Under the pieces are notes generated by a model. It saw only the letters and a program-made list of their open reading frames with translations. It made no database searches and was not told the DNA's origin. A stretch of 49,544 nt of DNA from Verrucomicrobiota bacterium (GTDB lineage: Bacteria > Verrucomicrobiota > Verrucomicrobiia > Chthoniobacterales > JAFAMB01), in NCBI GenBank assembly GCA_019239825.1, contig JAFAZK010000080.1, positions 1 through 49,544 of the forward strand, in the 5' to 3' direction. The position numbers and the translations under genes are program-made. Shown here piece by piece: positions 40,568-48,269 of the stretch (position 1 is its first letter; the number at the start of each line of letters is the position of its first letter).

Positions 40568-40741
40568 ATGACCGAACAAATGCAATCCGTTGGCACGGCG
40601 TCCCTGGTGGCCGATGAATGGCTTGCAGTCGAGCGCGATGGGCTAGCCGCGGCCAAAACCGCGATCGGGGGAGTCTGGCAAAAGCTTCTCCGAGCGCTGA
40701 ATCTCGACTTTTTCGTGTTCAACTCGCCACACCCGCGTTAA
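40568..40741 (+). CDS. Possible 57-residue small protein
   Basis: The ATG at 40568 opens 57 codons to a TAA at 40739-40741. The peptide begins MTEQMQSVGTASLVADEWLA and ends LNLDFFVFNSPHPR, amphipathic and acidic in the first half. It has no Cys. It is divergent from the LanC-like gene (93 bp from its start) and overlaps the last 23 bp of the flippase gene tail to tail. No strong Shine-Dalgarno is present. Position beside a LanC-like gene recalls a leader-type peptide, but the absence of Cys argues against a lanthipeptide core. Coding status is uncertain. Confidence 0.35.
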   Translation: MTEQMQSVGTASLVADEWLAVERDGLAAAKTAIGGVWQKLLRALNLDFFVFNSPHPR

Positions 40742-41729
40742 CTCGGTGCAAGACTCTTCGTGCCTCCACGAATTGCCAGATGATCAGTCCGGGCCCGCTG
40801 AACAGGGCTTCCCGCGCACGGCGGATCAAGGAAAGTGCGAGGGCAACATCGCCGGAGATTCCCAGGAGGCTACAAATCATGACCATGCCTCCCTCGAATA
40901 TGCCCAGGCCAGCGGGAACAATAAAAAATACGCTACGCACGCTTTGTCCCGCCGTCTCCACAATCAGAGCGACTGTAAAGCTGGTGTGAACACCTAACGC
41001 GAAAAGCGCTACCCAAGTTTCAATGCAGCCGACTAACCAGGAGGTAACCCACCATAAGGCACACACCAGCAGCGCCGGCCGGCGAGCATAAAGTCGACGC
41101 ACAGTGTCGTCAAAAGTTGCGCCACTCCGGATAACTGAGCTCCATTTTGGTGAGCTTTTTACCCGCGAGATGACACGGGTAGCTAGCCGGAAGAAGCCAA
41201 ACCGCTGGACCAAGTAGAATGCGAGGACGCCAATCAACGCGAGTAACCCGGCAACGAATGTAGGGACATAAAGATTGGCTAGACCGGTTACGCCGGCAAT
41301 TAAAAGCAGGGCGGCGATCGTGACCAAGATTCTCATCATGACACTAACGGTCATGTTAACAACGGCGACGCCGGCAGCCAGAGTAGGGGGAAGTCCGGCG
41401 CGAATAGTAGCCAAACGGGCAGTGAGGATATCGCCGCCAAGCCGCGCGGAAGGCAAAAGGTCGTTTACCGACCCACCGATCCATCGGATCCAGACGGCAA
41501 TGAGAAATCGAGGTCGATGGGATCTCGGTACCAGGGCTAACCAGGCGGCACCGTCGATAAACATCCGCGGGACATTGATTGCTACCACCACCGGTAGCGC
41601 CCAGCTGGCTGCGGCCAGAGCGGCCGCGACCCGAGCTGCTCCTTCGCGAAGGAGCAGCAGCGTCAATAGTGCGGCACCCGCGAACCCCAAAAGATATCCG
41701 ACCAACCGGAGTCGAGATGGTGTTTTCAT
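40719..41729 (-). CDS. YbhN/UPF0104-type flippase-like membrane protein
   Basis: The protein is 336 residues with about eight TM helices. It belongs to the lysylphosphatidylglycerol-synthase TM-region family (YbhN, HpnL, AglD): a basic start (MKTPSRLRLVGYLLGFAGAALLTLLLL), SVNDLLPSARLGGDILTARLA in the first third, and IVPAGLGIFEGGMV near the C-terminal third are characteristic. The family is linked to lipid or lipid-linked-sugar translocation. It lies upstream of the LanC-like gene on the same strand, with 243 bp between. Substrate unknown. Confidence 0.85.
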   Translation of the reverse strand: MKTPSRLRLVGYLLGFAGAALLTLLLLREGAARVAAALAAASWALPVVVAINVPRMFIDGAAWLALVPRSHRPRFLIAVWIRWIGGSVNDLLPSARLGGDILTARLATIRAGLPPTLAAGVAVVNMTVSVMMRILVTIAALLLIAGVTGLANLYVPTFVAGLLALIGVLAFYLVQRFGFFRLATRVISRVKSSPKWSSVIRSGATFDDTVRRLYARRPALLVCALWWVTSWLVGCIETWVALFALGVHTSFTVALIVETAGQSVRSVFFIVPAGLGIFEGGMVMICSLLGISGDVALALSLIRRAREALFSGPGLIIWQFVEARRVLHRVNAGVAS

Positions 41730-41774
41730 GCGCTAACTGGCCCCAAGCTCGTTAGCGAATAGCAAATAGCAAAG

Positions 41775-41920
41775 AAGGAGTTCAAGGAGTTCAGGGAGAG
41801 GAGCAATGGAGAAGGTTTGACAGGAACCAGCCGCTGTCTACTTACAGAAATGCCACGCGATATAGTGACCCCAGCGGCTTGCGCCCGACACTGAACTCCT
41901 GCAACTCCTTGAACTCCTTT
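41775..41920. repeat. Palindromic word element, AGGAGTTC family
   Basis: The left arm AAGGAGTTCAAGGAGTTCAG (41775-41794) is inverse to the right arm CTGAACTCCTGC with AACTCCTTGAACTCCTTT (41891-41920); the outer 17 bp match exactly. The core contains CAGCCGCTG and CAGCGGCTT. The right arm runs into the 5' end of the LssY_C gene, obscuring its start codon. Confidence 0.75.
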
Positions 41921-42676
41921 TTCTCGAAACGATCAATCCCAGCTATTGTCGGAATCGCGTTTGGCCTGGTAGCGATCTGGCTGCTGGTTGCTTATCTGCT
42001 GGTCCCAATGGTCTGGAAGATTTTTGATTCCCGCCATAAAGCAATAACGACTGGACCGCGGATTACGACAACCAGCGCGGGCATACATGGTGATCCGCTG
42101 AATCTTTCTTTTATCGGCGACGAGAACGATTTGGTCTCGGCGATGTTAGCCGGCGGTTGGTACCCGGCGGATCCGATTACGCTTAAGAGCAGCCTGCGCA
42201 TCGCGGAGAGCACTATTTTTCATCGGCCCTATACCGATGCGCCGGTAAGCAGTCTCTTTCTTTTTGGGCGCAAAGAGGATTTAGCTTTCGAGAAACCGGT
42301 AGGAAACGACGCCCGCCAACGTCATCATGTCCGTTTTTGGAAAGTGGCGGCGCAGAGCGACTCCGGCAAACCCTATTGGTTAGGAGCGGTCACCTTCGAC
42401 CGTAGCGTCGGCCTCAGTCATACCACCGGACAAATCACCCATCATATCGCACCGGATGTCGATACCGAACGAGATGGCCTTATCGCGGATCTCCGACGCG
42501 CCAACCGGGTTTCAACAGTCGATTGGGAAGAAAATTTTCAAGATCCCCCTGAAGGACGAAACGGTGGAGGCGATCCTTGGAAAACCGATGGCCGTTTGCC
42601 GGTGATTACCCTGGCGACACCAGCGGGTCCGTCGTCAAGCCCGACTGCGAATCCGTCTACGAACCCGGGACAGTGA
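41879..42676 (+). CDS. LssY C-terminal-domain membrane protein
   Basis: The protein has up to 265 residues with one TM helix (about 20-45: IPAIVGIAFGLVAIWLLVAYLLVPMVW). The soluble domain (about 60-230) matches the LssY_C pattern: GDPLNLSFIGDENDLVSAMLAGGWYPADPIT, HHVRFW, PYWLGAVTFDRSVGLSH, TGQITHHIAPDVDTERDGL. The tail is Pro/Ser-rich. LssY_C domains occur with PAP2 phosphatases and secretion genes, with unknown biochemistry. The true start is unclear: the TTG at 41879 and a TTG at 41909 both lie in or beside a repeat arm, so the amino terminus may be repeat-derived. Confidence 0.78.
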   Translation: MRPTLNSCNSLNSFFSKRSIPAIVGIAFGLVAIWLLVAYLLVPMVWKIFDSRHKAITTGPRITTTSAGIHGDPLNLSFIGDENDLVSAMLAGGWYPADPITLKSSLRIAESTIFHRPYTDAPVSSLFLFGRKEDLAFEKPVGNDARQRHHVRFWKVAAQSDSGKPYWLGAVTFDRSVGLSHTTGQITHHIAPDVDTERDGLIADLRRANRVSTVDWEENFQDPPEGRNGGGDPWKTDGRLPVITLATPAGPSSSPTANPSTNPGQ

Positions 42677-42692
42677 AAGGGGGAGGAGCTCG

Positions 42693-42828
42693 GAAGCAAA
42701 ACGGCGAATGGGCGAAACCGCGAAGGGTGCGATTTAGAATTCTATCTCGAAGGGATAGTAGGACTGAGCTGGGGTTTTAACCCCAGGACTCGTTCGCCTT
42801 TTCGACCATTCGGGTTTCGCTTCCCGCT
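42693..42828. repeat. Composite palindrome: GGCGAATGGGCGAAACC words around a GGGGTTTTAACCCC unit
   Basis: The outer arms (GAAGCAAAACGGCGAATGGG with CGAAACCGCGAAG, 42693-42725; inverse words at 42790-42822 such as CCATTCGGGTTTCGCTTC) enclose 42743-42787, an inverted relative of the 31441-31485 unit (GAAGGGATAG, AGGACTGAGC, TGGGGTTTTAACCCCAGG). Thus one family appears to be inserted in another. No gene is seen. Confidence 0.65.
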
Positions 42829-42885
42829 CTTTTTTTTGCGCAAGCGCTGAAACATTGGGCGTCCACATCCTTAGAAAGGAACAAG

Positions 42886-43101
42886 ATGAATTTGCCAACC
42901 AATCTGCTGTTCGATATTGAGGTGGCCAAGAGCCGGCTAGAGGAGGCATTGAGGCCGTCCATTCTTTCCAACGAGTGGCGGAAGACTGCCAACGATCGAA
43001 TTGACCAATGCTCACCCAAGCCTAAGGAAAGCTCTATTTCTTCCTCGTTTCGACTACCCGAGGTCACCGGCTGCACCGGTGTCAGTTTTCAAGCCATCTG
43101 A
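42886..43101 (+). CDS. Possible 71-residue small protein
   Basis: The ATG at 42886 is preceded by AAAGGAACAAG, a good Shine-Dalgarno at proper spacing, better than most in the window. The product begins MNLPTNLLFDIEVAKSRLEEAL and is helical in its first third, Ser-rich later. No known domain and no signal peptide. It is convergent with the acetamidase gene (43123). The gap around it, 42677-43122, otherwise holds only a composite repeat. An opposite-strand frame (42777-43076) is a less likely alternative. Confidence 0.4.
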   Translation: MNLPTNLLFDIEVAKSRLEEALRPSILSNEWRKTANDRIDQCSPKPKESSISSSFRLPEVTGCTGVSFQAI

Positions 43102-43122
43102 GCGCTTAGCTTCAGGGCATTT

Positions 43123-44052
43123 TTAAGATGCCGGAGTGGTTAAAGGGGCTGGCAGCAACACCTTGGGTAGTTTGCAGACCATGGTGTAAGCGGGATCGAA
43201 GACGTTTCCTAGATCGTATTCAACCGATTGTCCCAGGAGAATGCTGGCGCTGACCGTGTCCAGGCCATAATCCTCGCTGAGCCAGCGTAACATCTCGGTA
43301 GTAGCATGCTGGACCGCTTGATCGAGCGGGCGAGCGTTACCGACCGTGAGGATATATTTGTCGTTCTCACCGCGTGGCCAACGGATCCGTTTCCCTTTGA
43401 TTAAGCGGACGGTAAACTGCACTTCCATAGAGATTTCTATCCCCGTACCGACAATCTCACCATCGCCTTGAGCGGCGTGACCGTCGCCAACGTGGAGGAG
43501 GGCGCCAGGCACAAAGACGGGAAAAAAGACGGTCACACCGGCAATAAATCCGCGGTAATCCATATTACCGCCATGTTCGGCCGAGGTATCGGTCGAGATT
43601 GCTTGAGCCTTCGAAGGAGCTACTCCGAAGCAGCCGAGCATGGGCGCCAGCGGTATCCTTAGGCTCCCTAGTCTGGTGTCTTCTTTAAGCAACGTTGCGG
43701 TACCGCTTTGGTTATCGATTCGCCAGTCGGCTACCCCACTGTCGGGCAACTCGCGGACGAAGACAGGATCTACCACGTTCGGGGCCACGACCGTACGACT
43801 ATAACCGATGGACCGGTTCGGCGAGATCCGATCCAGCACCACCATGAGGGTATCGCTCGGCTCTGCCCCGTCGACGTAGAAAGGGCCAGTCTGAGGATTG
43901 CCCCGCTGCGTCACTTCCGTGTCGCTGGAGTCTTTCCCCCAGGCATCGACCGTAGTAGTTACGACGGAATCGCCGCTCGCGATGTGTAACACCGGCGGAT
44001 GCGAGCCGATCGCAGTGTGATAGTGAGTAGGCTGAAAATGATGGATCGCCAT
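43123..44052 (-). CDS. Acetamidase/formamidase family hydrolase
   Basis: The protein is 309 residues. Family signatures are SHPPVLHIASGDSVVTTTVDAWG at about 17-39, TGPFYVDGAEPSDTLMV, EHGGNMDYRGF (metal or active-site loop) and GALLHVGDGHAAQGDGEIVGTGIE. Members hydrolyse formamide or short amides to ammonia and the acid. The C-terminal MLRWLSEDYGLDTVSASILLGQSVEYDLGNVFDPAYTMVCKLPK is well conserved. It lies downstream of the Hsp70-like gene on the same strand with a repeat between. Substrate unknown. Confidence 0.92.
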   Translation of the reverse strand: MAIHHFQPTHYHTAIGSHPPVLHIASGDSVVTTTVDAWGKDSSDTEVTQRGNPQTGPFYVDGAEPSDTLMVVLDRISPNRSIGYSRTVVAPNVVDPVFVRELPDSGVADWRIDNQSGTATLLKEDTRLGSLRIPLAPMLGCFGVAPSKAQAISTDTSAEHGGNMDYRGFIAGVTVFFPVFVPGALLHVGDGHAAQGDGEIVGTGIEISMEVQFTVRLIKGKRIRWPRGENDKYILTVGNARPLDQAVQHATTEMLRWLSEDYGLDTVSASILLGQSVEYDLGNVFDPAYTMVCKLPKVLLPAPLTTPAS

Positions 44053-44090
44053 GGGGTGGTTTCCGGCGGGTTGGGCGCGGGTGCAAGGAG

Positions 44091-44252
44091 AACGAAACGG
44101 CTAAAGGGTGAGTGGGCGAGGCGGCGATAGTGGGCGGAGTGGACGCGGCAACCGCAAAGCCCGCTGAGCTTCGCGACGTCCACAACGTCTACTTAGTCCA
44201 CGAGGTTCACTTCGTCCACTATCGCCGTTTCGCCCCGTCGCCGTTTCGCCTT
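44091..44252. repeat. Palindromic word-array element, GTGGAC and GGCGAAACGG families
   Basis: The left arm (44091-44145) contains AACGAAACGGC, GGGCGAGGCGGCGATAGTGG and GGAGTGGACG. The right arm (44177-44252) has the inverse words in inverse order: CGTCCAC, GTCTACTTAGTCCAC, TCGTCCACTATCGCCGTTTC. Element words read into the Hsp70-like C-terminus (the tail KPPRKRKTKET ends at 44253). It relates to the elements at 8322 and 45869. Confidence 0.75.
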
Positions 44253-45812
44253 CTACGTTTCCTTAGTCTTCCGTTTCCGCGGCGGCTTGACCGGTTTCGA
44301 ATTCAGAGACCAGCGCCCAAGGCGATACGAGCGCTCGTAACCGGCGGTCCGATTTGCAATGGTTACCATAAGGGCTCCGCTGGAATCGCATTCGTAACGT
44401 TCCTCGATATTCTGAGAGGCGGCTTCCGCAGAATGGACAACGGGCGTTTGTTGGAGGTCGGCTTTACTTGCCAGTGCAGGATCGAACGGGAACCGGATTT
44501 CATCCCAGAAGGCGATCTCGCCGCTAGGCACACCAGAAGGCGGACGATGGCTGCACTCCAGGAAACGAAAATGGCCGACATTGTGCACCGGAGAATAACA
44601 CCGGCTCAACGATAGATTCGGTTCGCCAGGTGACGGCAACCGGACCCCTTTTTCAAATAATGGATCAAAGACGACGCTGGACCCGCCATAGCCTTCCCGC
44701 CAAACACCGAAATACCGAGAAAGACGTTCGCTCAGACGATAGGTGCCTGGTTGATCGGCTTGGATCGCCAATCCGATGGCGGTTGCCGAACGGGCGTAAG
44801 CGGAGCGCCGTACCCGCCGTCCAAATCGCTCCCGCAGCATCCGGGCAACCAATGGCATTTCACTTCCGCCCCCAGTAATATAGAGAACATCACACTCAGG
44901 GCTTAGATCTTCCGCCGCTCGGATCGTTTCTTCTACTGCCGGGCGGGCGATCTCATAAAAATCAGCGATCGGGACCTGGACCGGTTGCCAATCCTGACTC
45001 GCATGCTCTAAGTCGATGGTGATCCGGCGGGTATTTGGGTTCAGCGCTTCTTTTTTTAGCCGGCATTCCTCCAGCAGACGAAACCACGCCGAAGCCGGGA
45101 GACTGTCGACGGCCTTTTGGCTGAGTCCCGCGGCTTCCAGAGCGAGCTCAGCCAGCATCTGGTCGAAGTCATCTCCACCGATAGTGGGAATTCCTTCGGA
45201 AGCAACCACGTGATGCACGTTCTCGTCGAGTTTGACCAGCGATGCATCGAAGGTCCCGCCGCCCAGGTCGTACACCAGAATTGTCTCTGGCATGCTTTTA
45301 CTTTGCCGCTTGCCGTGCCCAAATTCGATACTGGCGGCACTGGGTTCATTCAGCACGCCCAGGACGTCGAAGCCGGCGTGGCGAAACGATTCCACGGTAA
45401 GAAAACGTTGATTGCTGTTAGCGTGGGCGGGAACCCCAAGAACAATCTGCGTAGTCTCACGAGCGAATGTCTGCAGGTTTGAGCGTTCCCGCAAAGCGAC
45501 CAGCAGAGCCCCGGTGAGGCCGTCCAGCAGGCCGGTCAGTCTCAATTGTTGATCACCAAGATCGAGCAAAGTTTGCGGGCCGGCATCCTCCAGTAGCCGT
45601 TTTATCGAACGAATCACAGTCCATGATTCGTCACCTTGTTTATCGTAGGCATCCCACCCATATGAGCGTTCATGGCCTCGAATCGCCACCAACGATGGAA
45701 ACCAATCTGCGGATGTCCCATCGGGTGCATCGAAGCTAACGAGTGGATAATTACCGCGGTCTGCGGCAGCGACTACGATCCGATTTGTACCAAAATCAAC
45801 ACCTAACTTCAC
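44253..45812 (-). CDS. Hsp70-family (DnaK/YegD-like) ATPase
   Basis: The protein is 519 residues, shorter than DnaK (about 640). The actin-like ATPase domain is complete: LGVDFGTNRIVVAAADRG at 3-20, LVYDLGGGTFDASLV (phosphate 2) and LYITGGGSEMPLVARMLRERFG (adenosine motif). A beta-rich C-terminal part (about 365-500) replaces the canonical substrate-binding domain, and no lid is present. YegD-type relatives are possible matches. There is no DnaJ or GrpE gene nearby. The start is a GTG at 45812. The basic tail KPPRKRKTKET lies at the edge of a repeat and may be repeat-derived. Client unknown. Confidence 0.85.
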   Translation of the reverse strand: MKLGVDFGTNRIVVAAADRGNYPLVSFDAPDGTSADWFPSLVAIRGHERSYGWDAYDKQGDESWTVIRSIKRLLEDAGPQTLLDLGDQQLRLTGLLDGLTGALLVALRERSNLQTFARETTQIVLGVPAHANSNQRFLTVESFRHAGFDVLGVLNEPSAASIEFGHGKRQSKSMPETILVYDLGGGTFDASLVKLDENVHHVVASEGIPTIGGDDFDQMLAELALEAAGLSQKAVDSLPASAWFRLLEECRLKKEALNPNTRRITIDLEHASQDWQPVQVPIADFYEIARPAVEETIRAAEDLSPECDVLYITGGGSEMPLVARMLRERFGRRVRRSAYARSATAIGLAIQADQPGTYRLSERLSRYFGVWREGYGGSSVVFDPLFEKGVRLPSPGEPNLSLSRCYSPVHNVGHFRFLECSHRPPSGVPSGEIAFWDEIRFPFDPALASKADLQQTPVVHSAEAASQNIEERYECDSSGALMVTIANRTAGYERSYRLGRWSLNSKPVKPPRKRKTKET

Positions 45813-45868
45813 TACCGCTATAGTGTAACAACAGTTGCAGATTCGCTAGGCGTAGACTGCGTTTTTTT

Positions 45869-46099
45869 AAGGAGTTAGGACGCTTCGCGAATAGTAAATA
45901 GCAGATAGGATATAGAAAGTGCTGCGGGGCGAATGCACGAAAGTAGACGAAGTGGACCTAGTGGACTGACTAGACTTGGTGGGATGTCACTACGTTTCGG
46001 CGGCTTTTGCGGTGATGCCTCCAGTCCCGTCCACTGCGTCTACTTCGTCCCCTAGGTCTACTCGCCCATTCGCCGTTTCGTCTCCTTGAACTCCTTCTA
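45869..46099. repeat. Palindromic word-array element combining three word families
   Basis: The left side holds AAGGAGTTAGGACG, CGAATAGTAAATAGCAGATAG, GGGGCGAATGCACG and AAGTAGACGAAGTGGACC with TAGTGGAC (45869-45968). The right side has the inverse words in inverse order: GTCCACTGCGTCTACTTCGT, TCGCCCATTCGCCGTTTCGT and CTCCTTGAACTCCTT (46025-46099). The core includes CGGCGGCTTTTGCGG. It fills the divergent spacer before the DUF4430 gene. Confidence 0.75.
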
Positions 46100-46145
46100 G
46101 ACTCTCCGGCTCCGCGTTGATACGGTCGCATGAGGAGGAAAAACG

Positions 46146-46535
46146 ATGTCGGACCGCAACACGATCAGTATCCTTATTTCTCAGGAGCCATCTGAACCGC
46201 CGAAACAAGTCACCGGCATTCCTTGGTATCCGGGGATTACGGTTTTACAAGCAATGGTGATCGCCCAATCGATGCACCCGGGAAGCTTTTCGTTCCGGGT
46301 CCTATACCATTCGTTTTACGGTGCGTTCGTCGATATGGTCGACGGCGTTGCCGATGCCGACCCGAAGTATTGGACGGTTTCAGTGAGCAATAATCAGTTA
46401 CCGGTTGGTGTAAGCGAAGCGATCGTGCTGGAAGACAGGCAAGGGGAGAATGTTGAGATCGAATGGAAATTCGGTGTCCCTGAAGCCGACGACGCGCCTC
46501 AAGCCTCGCGCAAAACAAAAGCGCTAGCCGAGTGA
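46146..46535 (+). CDS. DUF4430-domain protein
   Basis: The protein is 129 residues, preceded by a strong AGGAGGAAAAACG Shine-Dalgarno, which fixes the ATG at 46146. The domain (about 20-112) has IPWYPGITVLQAMVIAQ, FRVLYHSFYGAFVDMVDGVADADPKYWTVSVSN and a C-terminal strand, the DUF4430 pattern (a beta-grasp fold related to the transcobalamin C-terminal domain). No signal peptide is visible, unlike most members, so it may be cytoplasmic. The tail is charged. It is divergent from the Hsp70-like gene. Function unknown. Confidence 0.72.
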   Translation: MSDRNTISILISQEPSEPPKQVTGIPWYPGITVLQAMVIAQSMHPGSFSFRVLYHSFYGAFVDMVDGVADADPKYWTVSVSNNQLPVGVSEAIVLEDRQGENVEIEWKFGVPEADDAPQASRKTKALAE

Positions 46536-46555
46536 GGCGACCGGGAATTAAGATC

Positions 46556-46693
46556 AACCGCAGATTTGCGCAGATGAAAAACGATAAACACGCCGATGCG
46601 AAGACCAATATTCGTGACGGTTCGTGTCGATGCGCAGTTTAATTCTATCGAAGGTGCAGACTAACTGCGTAAATCTGCGCCCATCTTCGGTTG
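46556..46693. repeat. Palindromic word element, CGCAGATTTGCGCAGAT family
   Basis: The left arm CAACCGCAGATTTGCGCAGA (46556-46575) is inverse, with a small gap, to the right arm (GCGTAAATCTGCGCCCATC, then TTCGGTTG, ending 46693). The core has GATGCGAAGACC and TCGTGTCGATGCGC. It lies between the DUF4430 gene and the convergent deacetylase gene. Similar CGCAGATT arrays are known in several environmental bacterial genomes. Confidence 0.7.
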
Positions 46694-46719
46694 AAGTCTG
46701 GCTAATGTTGCGCTGGACT

Positions 46720-47439
46720 CTACCGGGCGGGTATAAGCGTGGAAATCAATCGCTCCGGGGTATGGTCGTCGGTAATTTCGATGCGAGGCAGCCGGAGTAA
46801 ATCGTCGCCTAGCTCGCTGATACCTGGTTCGGTAGTTACGGCGACTTTTGTACCAGCTTCTCCGACTACCCGGCGAACAGATTCGTTTTGGTCACCGTAA
46901 GGATAAGCCAGGGTCGGAACGGCAACCCCGAGACCTTCCTCGAGAATCGCTCGAGTTTTCCTTGTGTCCTCCGCTAACTCCGCGGACCCCATCTGAGTCA
47001 TCTTCTGGTGGATACAGGAATGCGCACCAAACTCGATTCCCATCGTCTGCAGGGATTTGATTTCGTCCCAGGACAATAGCGGCGCACAGTCGCCATAGGA
47101 TGCATCCCAAAGCGCGGTTTGGCCAATTCGCTCCGCCACTAGAAACATGGTCGCTGAGAAGTCATAGCGTTGGAGTGCCGGGATCGCCGCGCTTAAGAAG
47201 TCGCTATATCCATCGTCGAAAGTCAGTAAGACGCGTTTTCCCTGGACTGGGCGTTGCTCAATCAATGCGTCAGCCCATTCCAGTAACGTGATCGTTTGGT
47301 ATCCCGCGCGATGAAGGGCGCTCATCTGAGTATCGAAAATCTCAGGCGACACCCGCCATTGCTTCAGACCGGGCGGCCCGTCGGTCGCAATTCGATGGTA
47401 CATCAGGATCGGAAGGGAATCGGTGAATGCGGCTGCCAT
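46720..47439 (-). CDS. Polysaccharide deacetylase (NodB homology domain)
   Basis: The protein is 239 residues. The NodB motifs are clear: LPILMYHRI at 9-17, LLTFDDGYSDF (metal Asp and catalytic Asp, about 72-82), FGAHSCIHQKM (HxxxH-type metal His) and TLAYPYGDQNE. The enzymes remove N-acetyl groups from glycans such as chitin oligomers or peptidoglycan, using a divalent metal. No signal peptide is visible, so location is unclear. It is monocistronic. Confidence 0.92.
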   Translation of the reverse strand: MAAAFTDSLPILMYHRIATDGPPGLKQWRVSPEIFDTQMSALHRAGYQTITLLEWADALIEQRPVQGKRVLLTFDDGYSDFLSAAIPALQRYDFSATMFLVAERIGQTALWDASYGDCAPLLSWDEIKSLQTMGIEFGAHSCIHQKMTQMGSAELAEDTRKTRAILEEGLGVAVPTLAYPYGDQNESVRRVVGEAGTKVAVTTEPGISELGDDLLRLPRIEITDDHTPERLISTLIPAR

Positions 47440-47531
47440 GTCCCGGCAATAAGGCGAGGCTTAGCACGTAGTTCAAATACTACTTTGCCCAGGGATCAGC
47501 TCTCAATAGTCTGCAGATTTATACAGCACCG

Positions 47532-47957
47532 TTAGCTCTTCGCCCTAAGCGCAGTCCGTTCAGGCTCTTCCGTGGCGATCGGTCTTAATTCGAGCTTTTG
47601 GCCGTAGTTCAAGCAAGTAGCGCTGTTGGCTAGCTCGACTGCGGCCTCAAAACTTTCCGCTTCGAAGATAATCAGACCCGCGATCGCTTCTTTAGATTCA
47701 ATAAAGGGGCCGTCGACCATTACGTCTTTGCCATCAAACAATTTCCCTTGGTGCACCAAAGGCACGGCCACTTTGATGGTGCCCTCGTCCTTTAGCCGAG
47801 TCACCCAAGCGCTAAACTCCGACAGGATCTTTTCGATTTCGGCAGCTGAGAAGTCCTTCTGCCATGCGGTGTTGCGGATCAAAAGCAAATATTCGGAGGC
47901 CATATCCTGAGTGGGTTTTTGGTTGTCTGATTTAGGTGCAGGTTTCTTAGAGCTCAC
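47532..47957 (-). CDS. YCII-related domain protein
   Basis: The protein is 141 residues from a GTG at 47957, supported by a GGGAGAAAACCAC Shine-Dalgarno, rather than from the internal ATG at 47903. After an 18-residue polar lead, the YCII domain (about 20-130) shows EYLLLIRN, EFSAWVTRLKDEGTIKVAVPL and the DGPFIESKEAIAGLIIFEAESFEAAVELAN signature with the catalytic-type Asp. Members are small ferredoxin-like-fold proteins, often beside ECF sigma factors (the PhnB/YCII set); none is present here. Function unknown. Confidence 0.85.
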   Translation of the reverse strand: MSSKKPAPKSDNQKPTQDMASEYLLLIRNTAWQKDFSAAEIEKILSEFSAWVTRLKDEGTIKVAVPLVHQGKLFDGKDVMVDGPFIESKEAIAGLIIFEAESFEAAVELANSATCLNYGQKLELRPIATEEPERTALRAKS

Positions 47958-48000
47958 GTGGTTTTCTCCCGTTCCAATCTTTAAGTGGGCGCTCGATCAC

Positions 48001-48225
48001 TCAAGGTTTTGGCAAGGCGGTCGCAATCCCAATATGAAAACGCTCCGGACGAACCGCAGACGGTTGGTATCGGTACTGGTGCACGTTGAGACTCCTTAGT
48101 AGCGAATAATTGATGTGCGGCAGCTTTTGTTCAATAACAGATCCTTCTTCGACCCATGCTGCGTCGTTATCGCGCACGGATTTTAGCGCCGTAAACAACT
48201 GAGAGAAGCCGTAGTCAACATTCAT
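48001..48225 (-). CDS. Possible 74-residue protein
   Basis: An open frame from the ATG at 48225 (or a TTG at 48231) gives MNVDYGFSQLFTALKSVRDN and ends HIGIATALPKP. The composition looks protein-like, with no repeats. It sits 43 bp upstream of the YCII gene on the same strand and could be co-transcribed. No clear Shine-Dalgarno and no recognisable domain. Coding status is uncertain. Confidence 0.3.
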   Translation of the reverse strand: MNVDYGFSQLFTALKSVRDNDAAWVEEGSVIEQKLPHINYSLLRSLNVHQYRYQPSAVRPERFHIGIATALPKP

Positions 48226-48269
48226 ATTCAAAGATGCGACGAATAAGGGGGCGGCTGGAGGACAGGAAT

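Noticed and set aside
39165..42676. A full lanthipeptide cluster around the LanC-like gene
   Set aside because: No dehydratase, Cys-containing precursor, dedicated protease or peptidase-type ABC exporter is in the neighbourhood.
42777..43076. 99-codon minus-strand frame opposite the 71-residue small gene
   Set aside because: No ribosome site; the opposite frame has a good AAAGGAA site.
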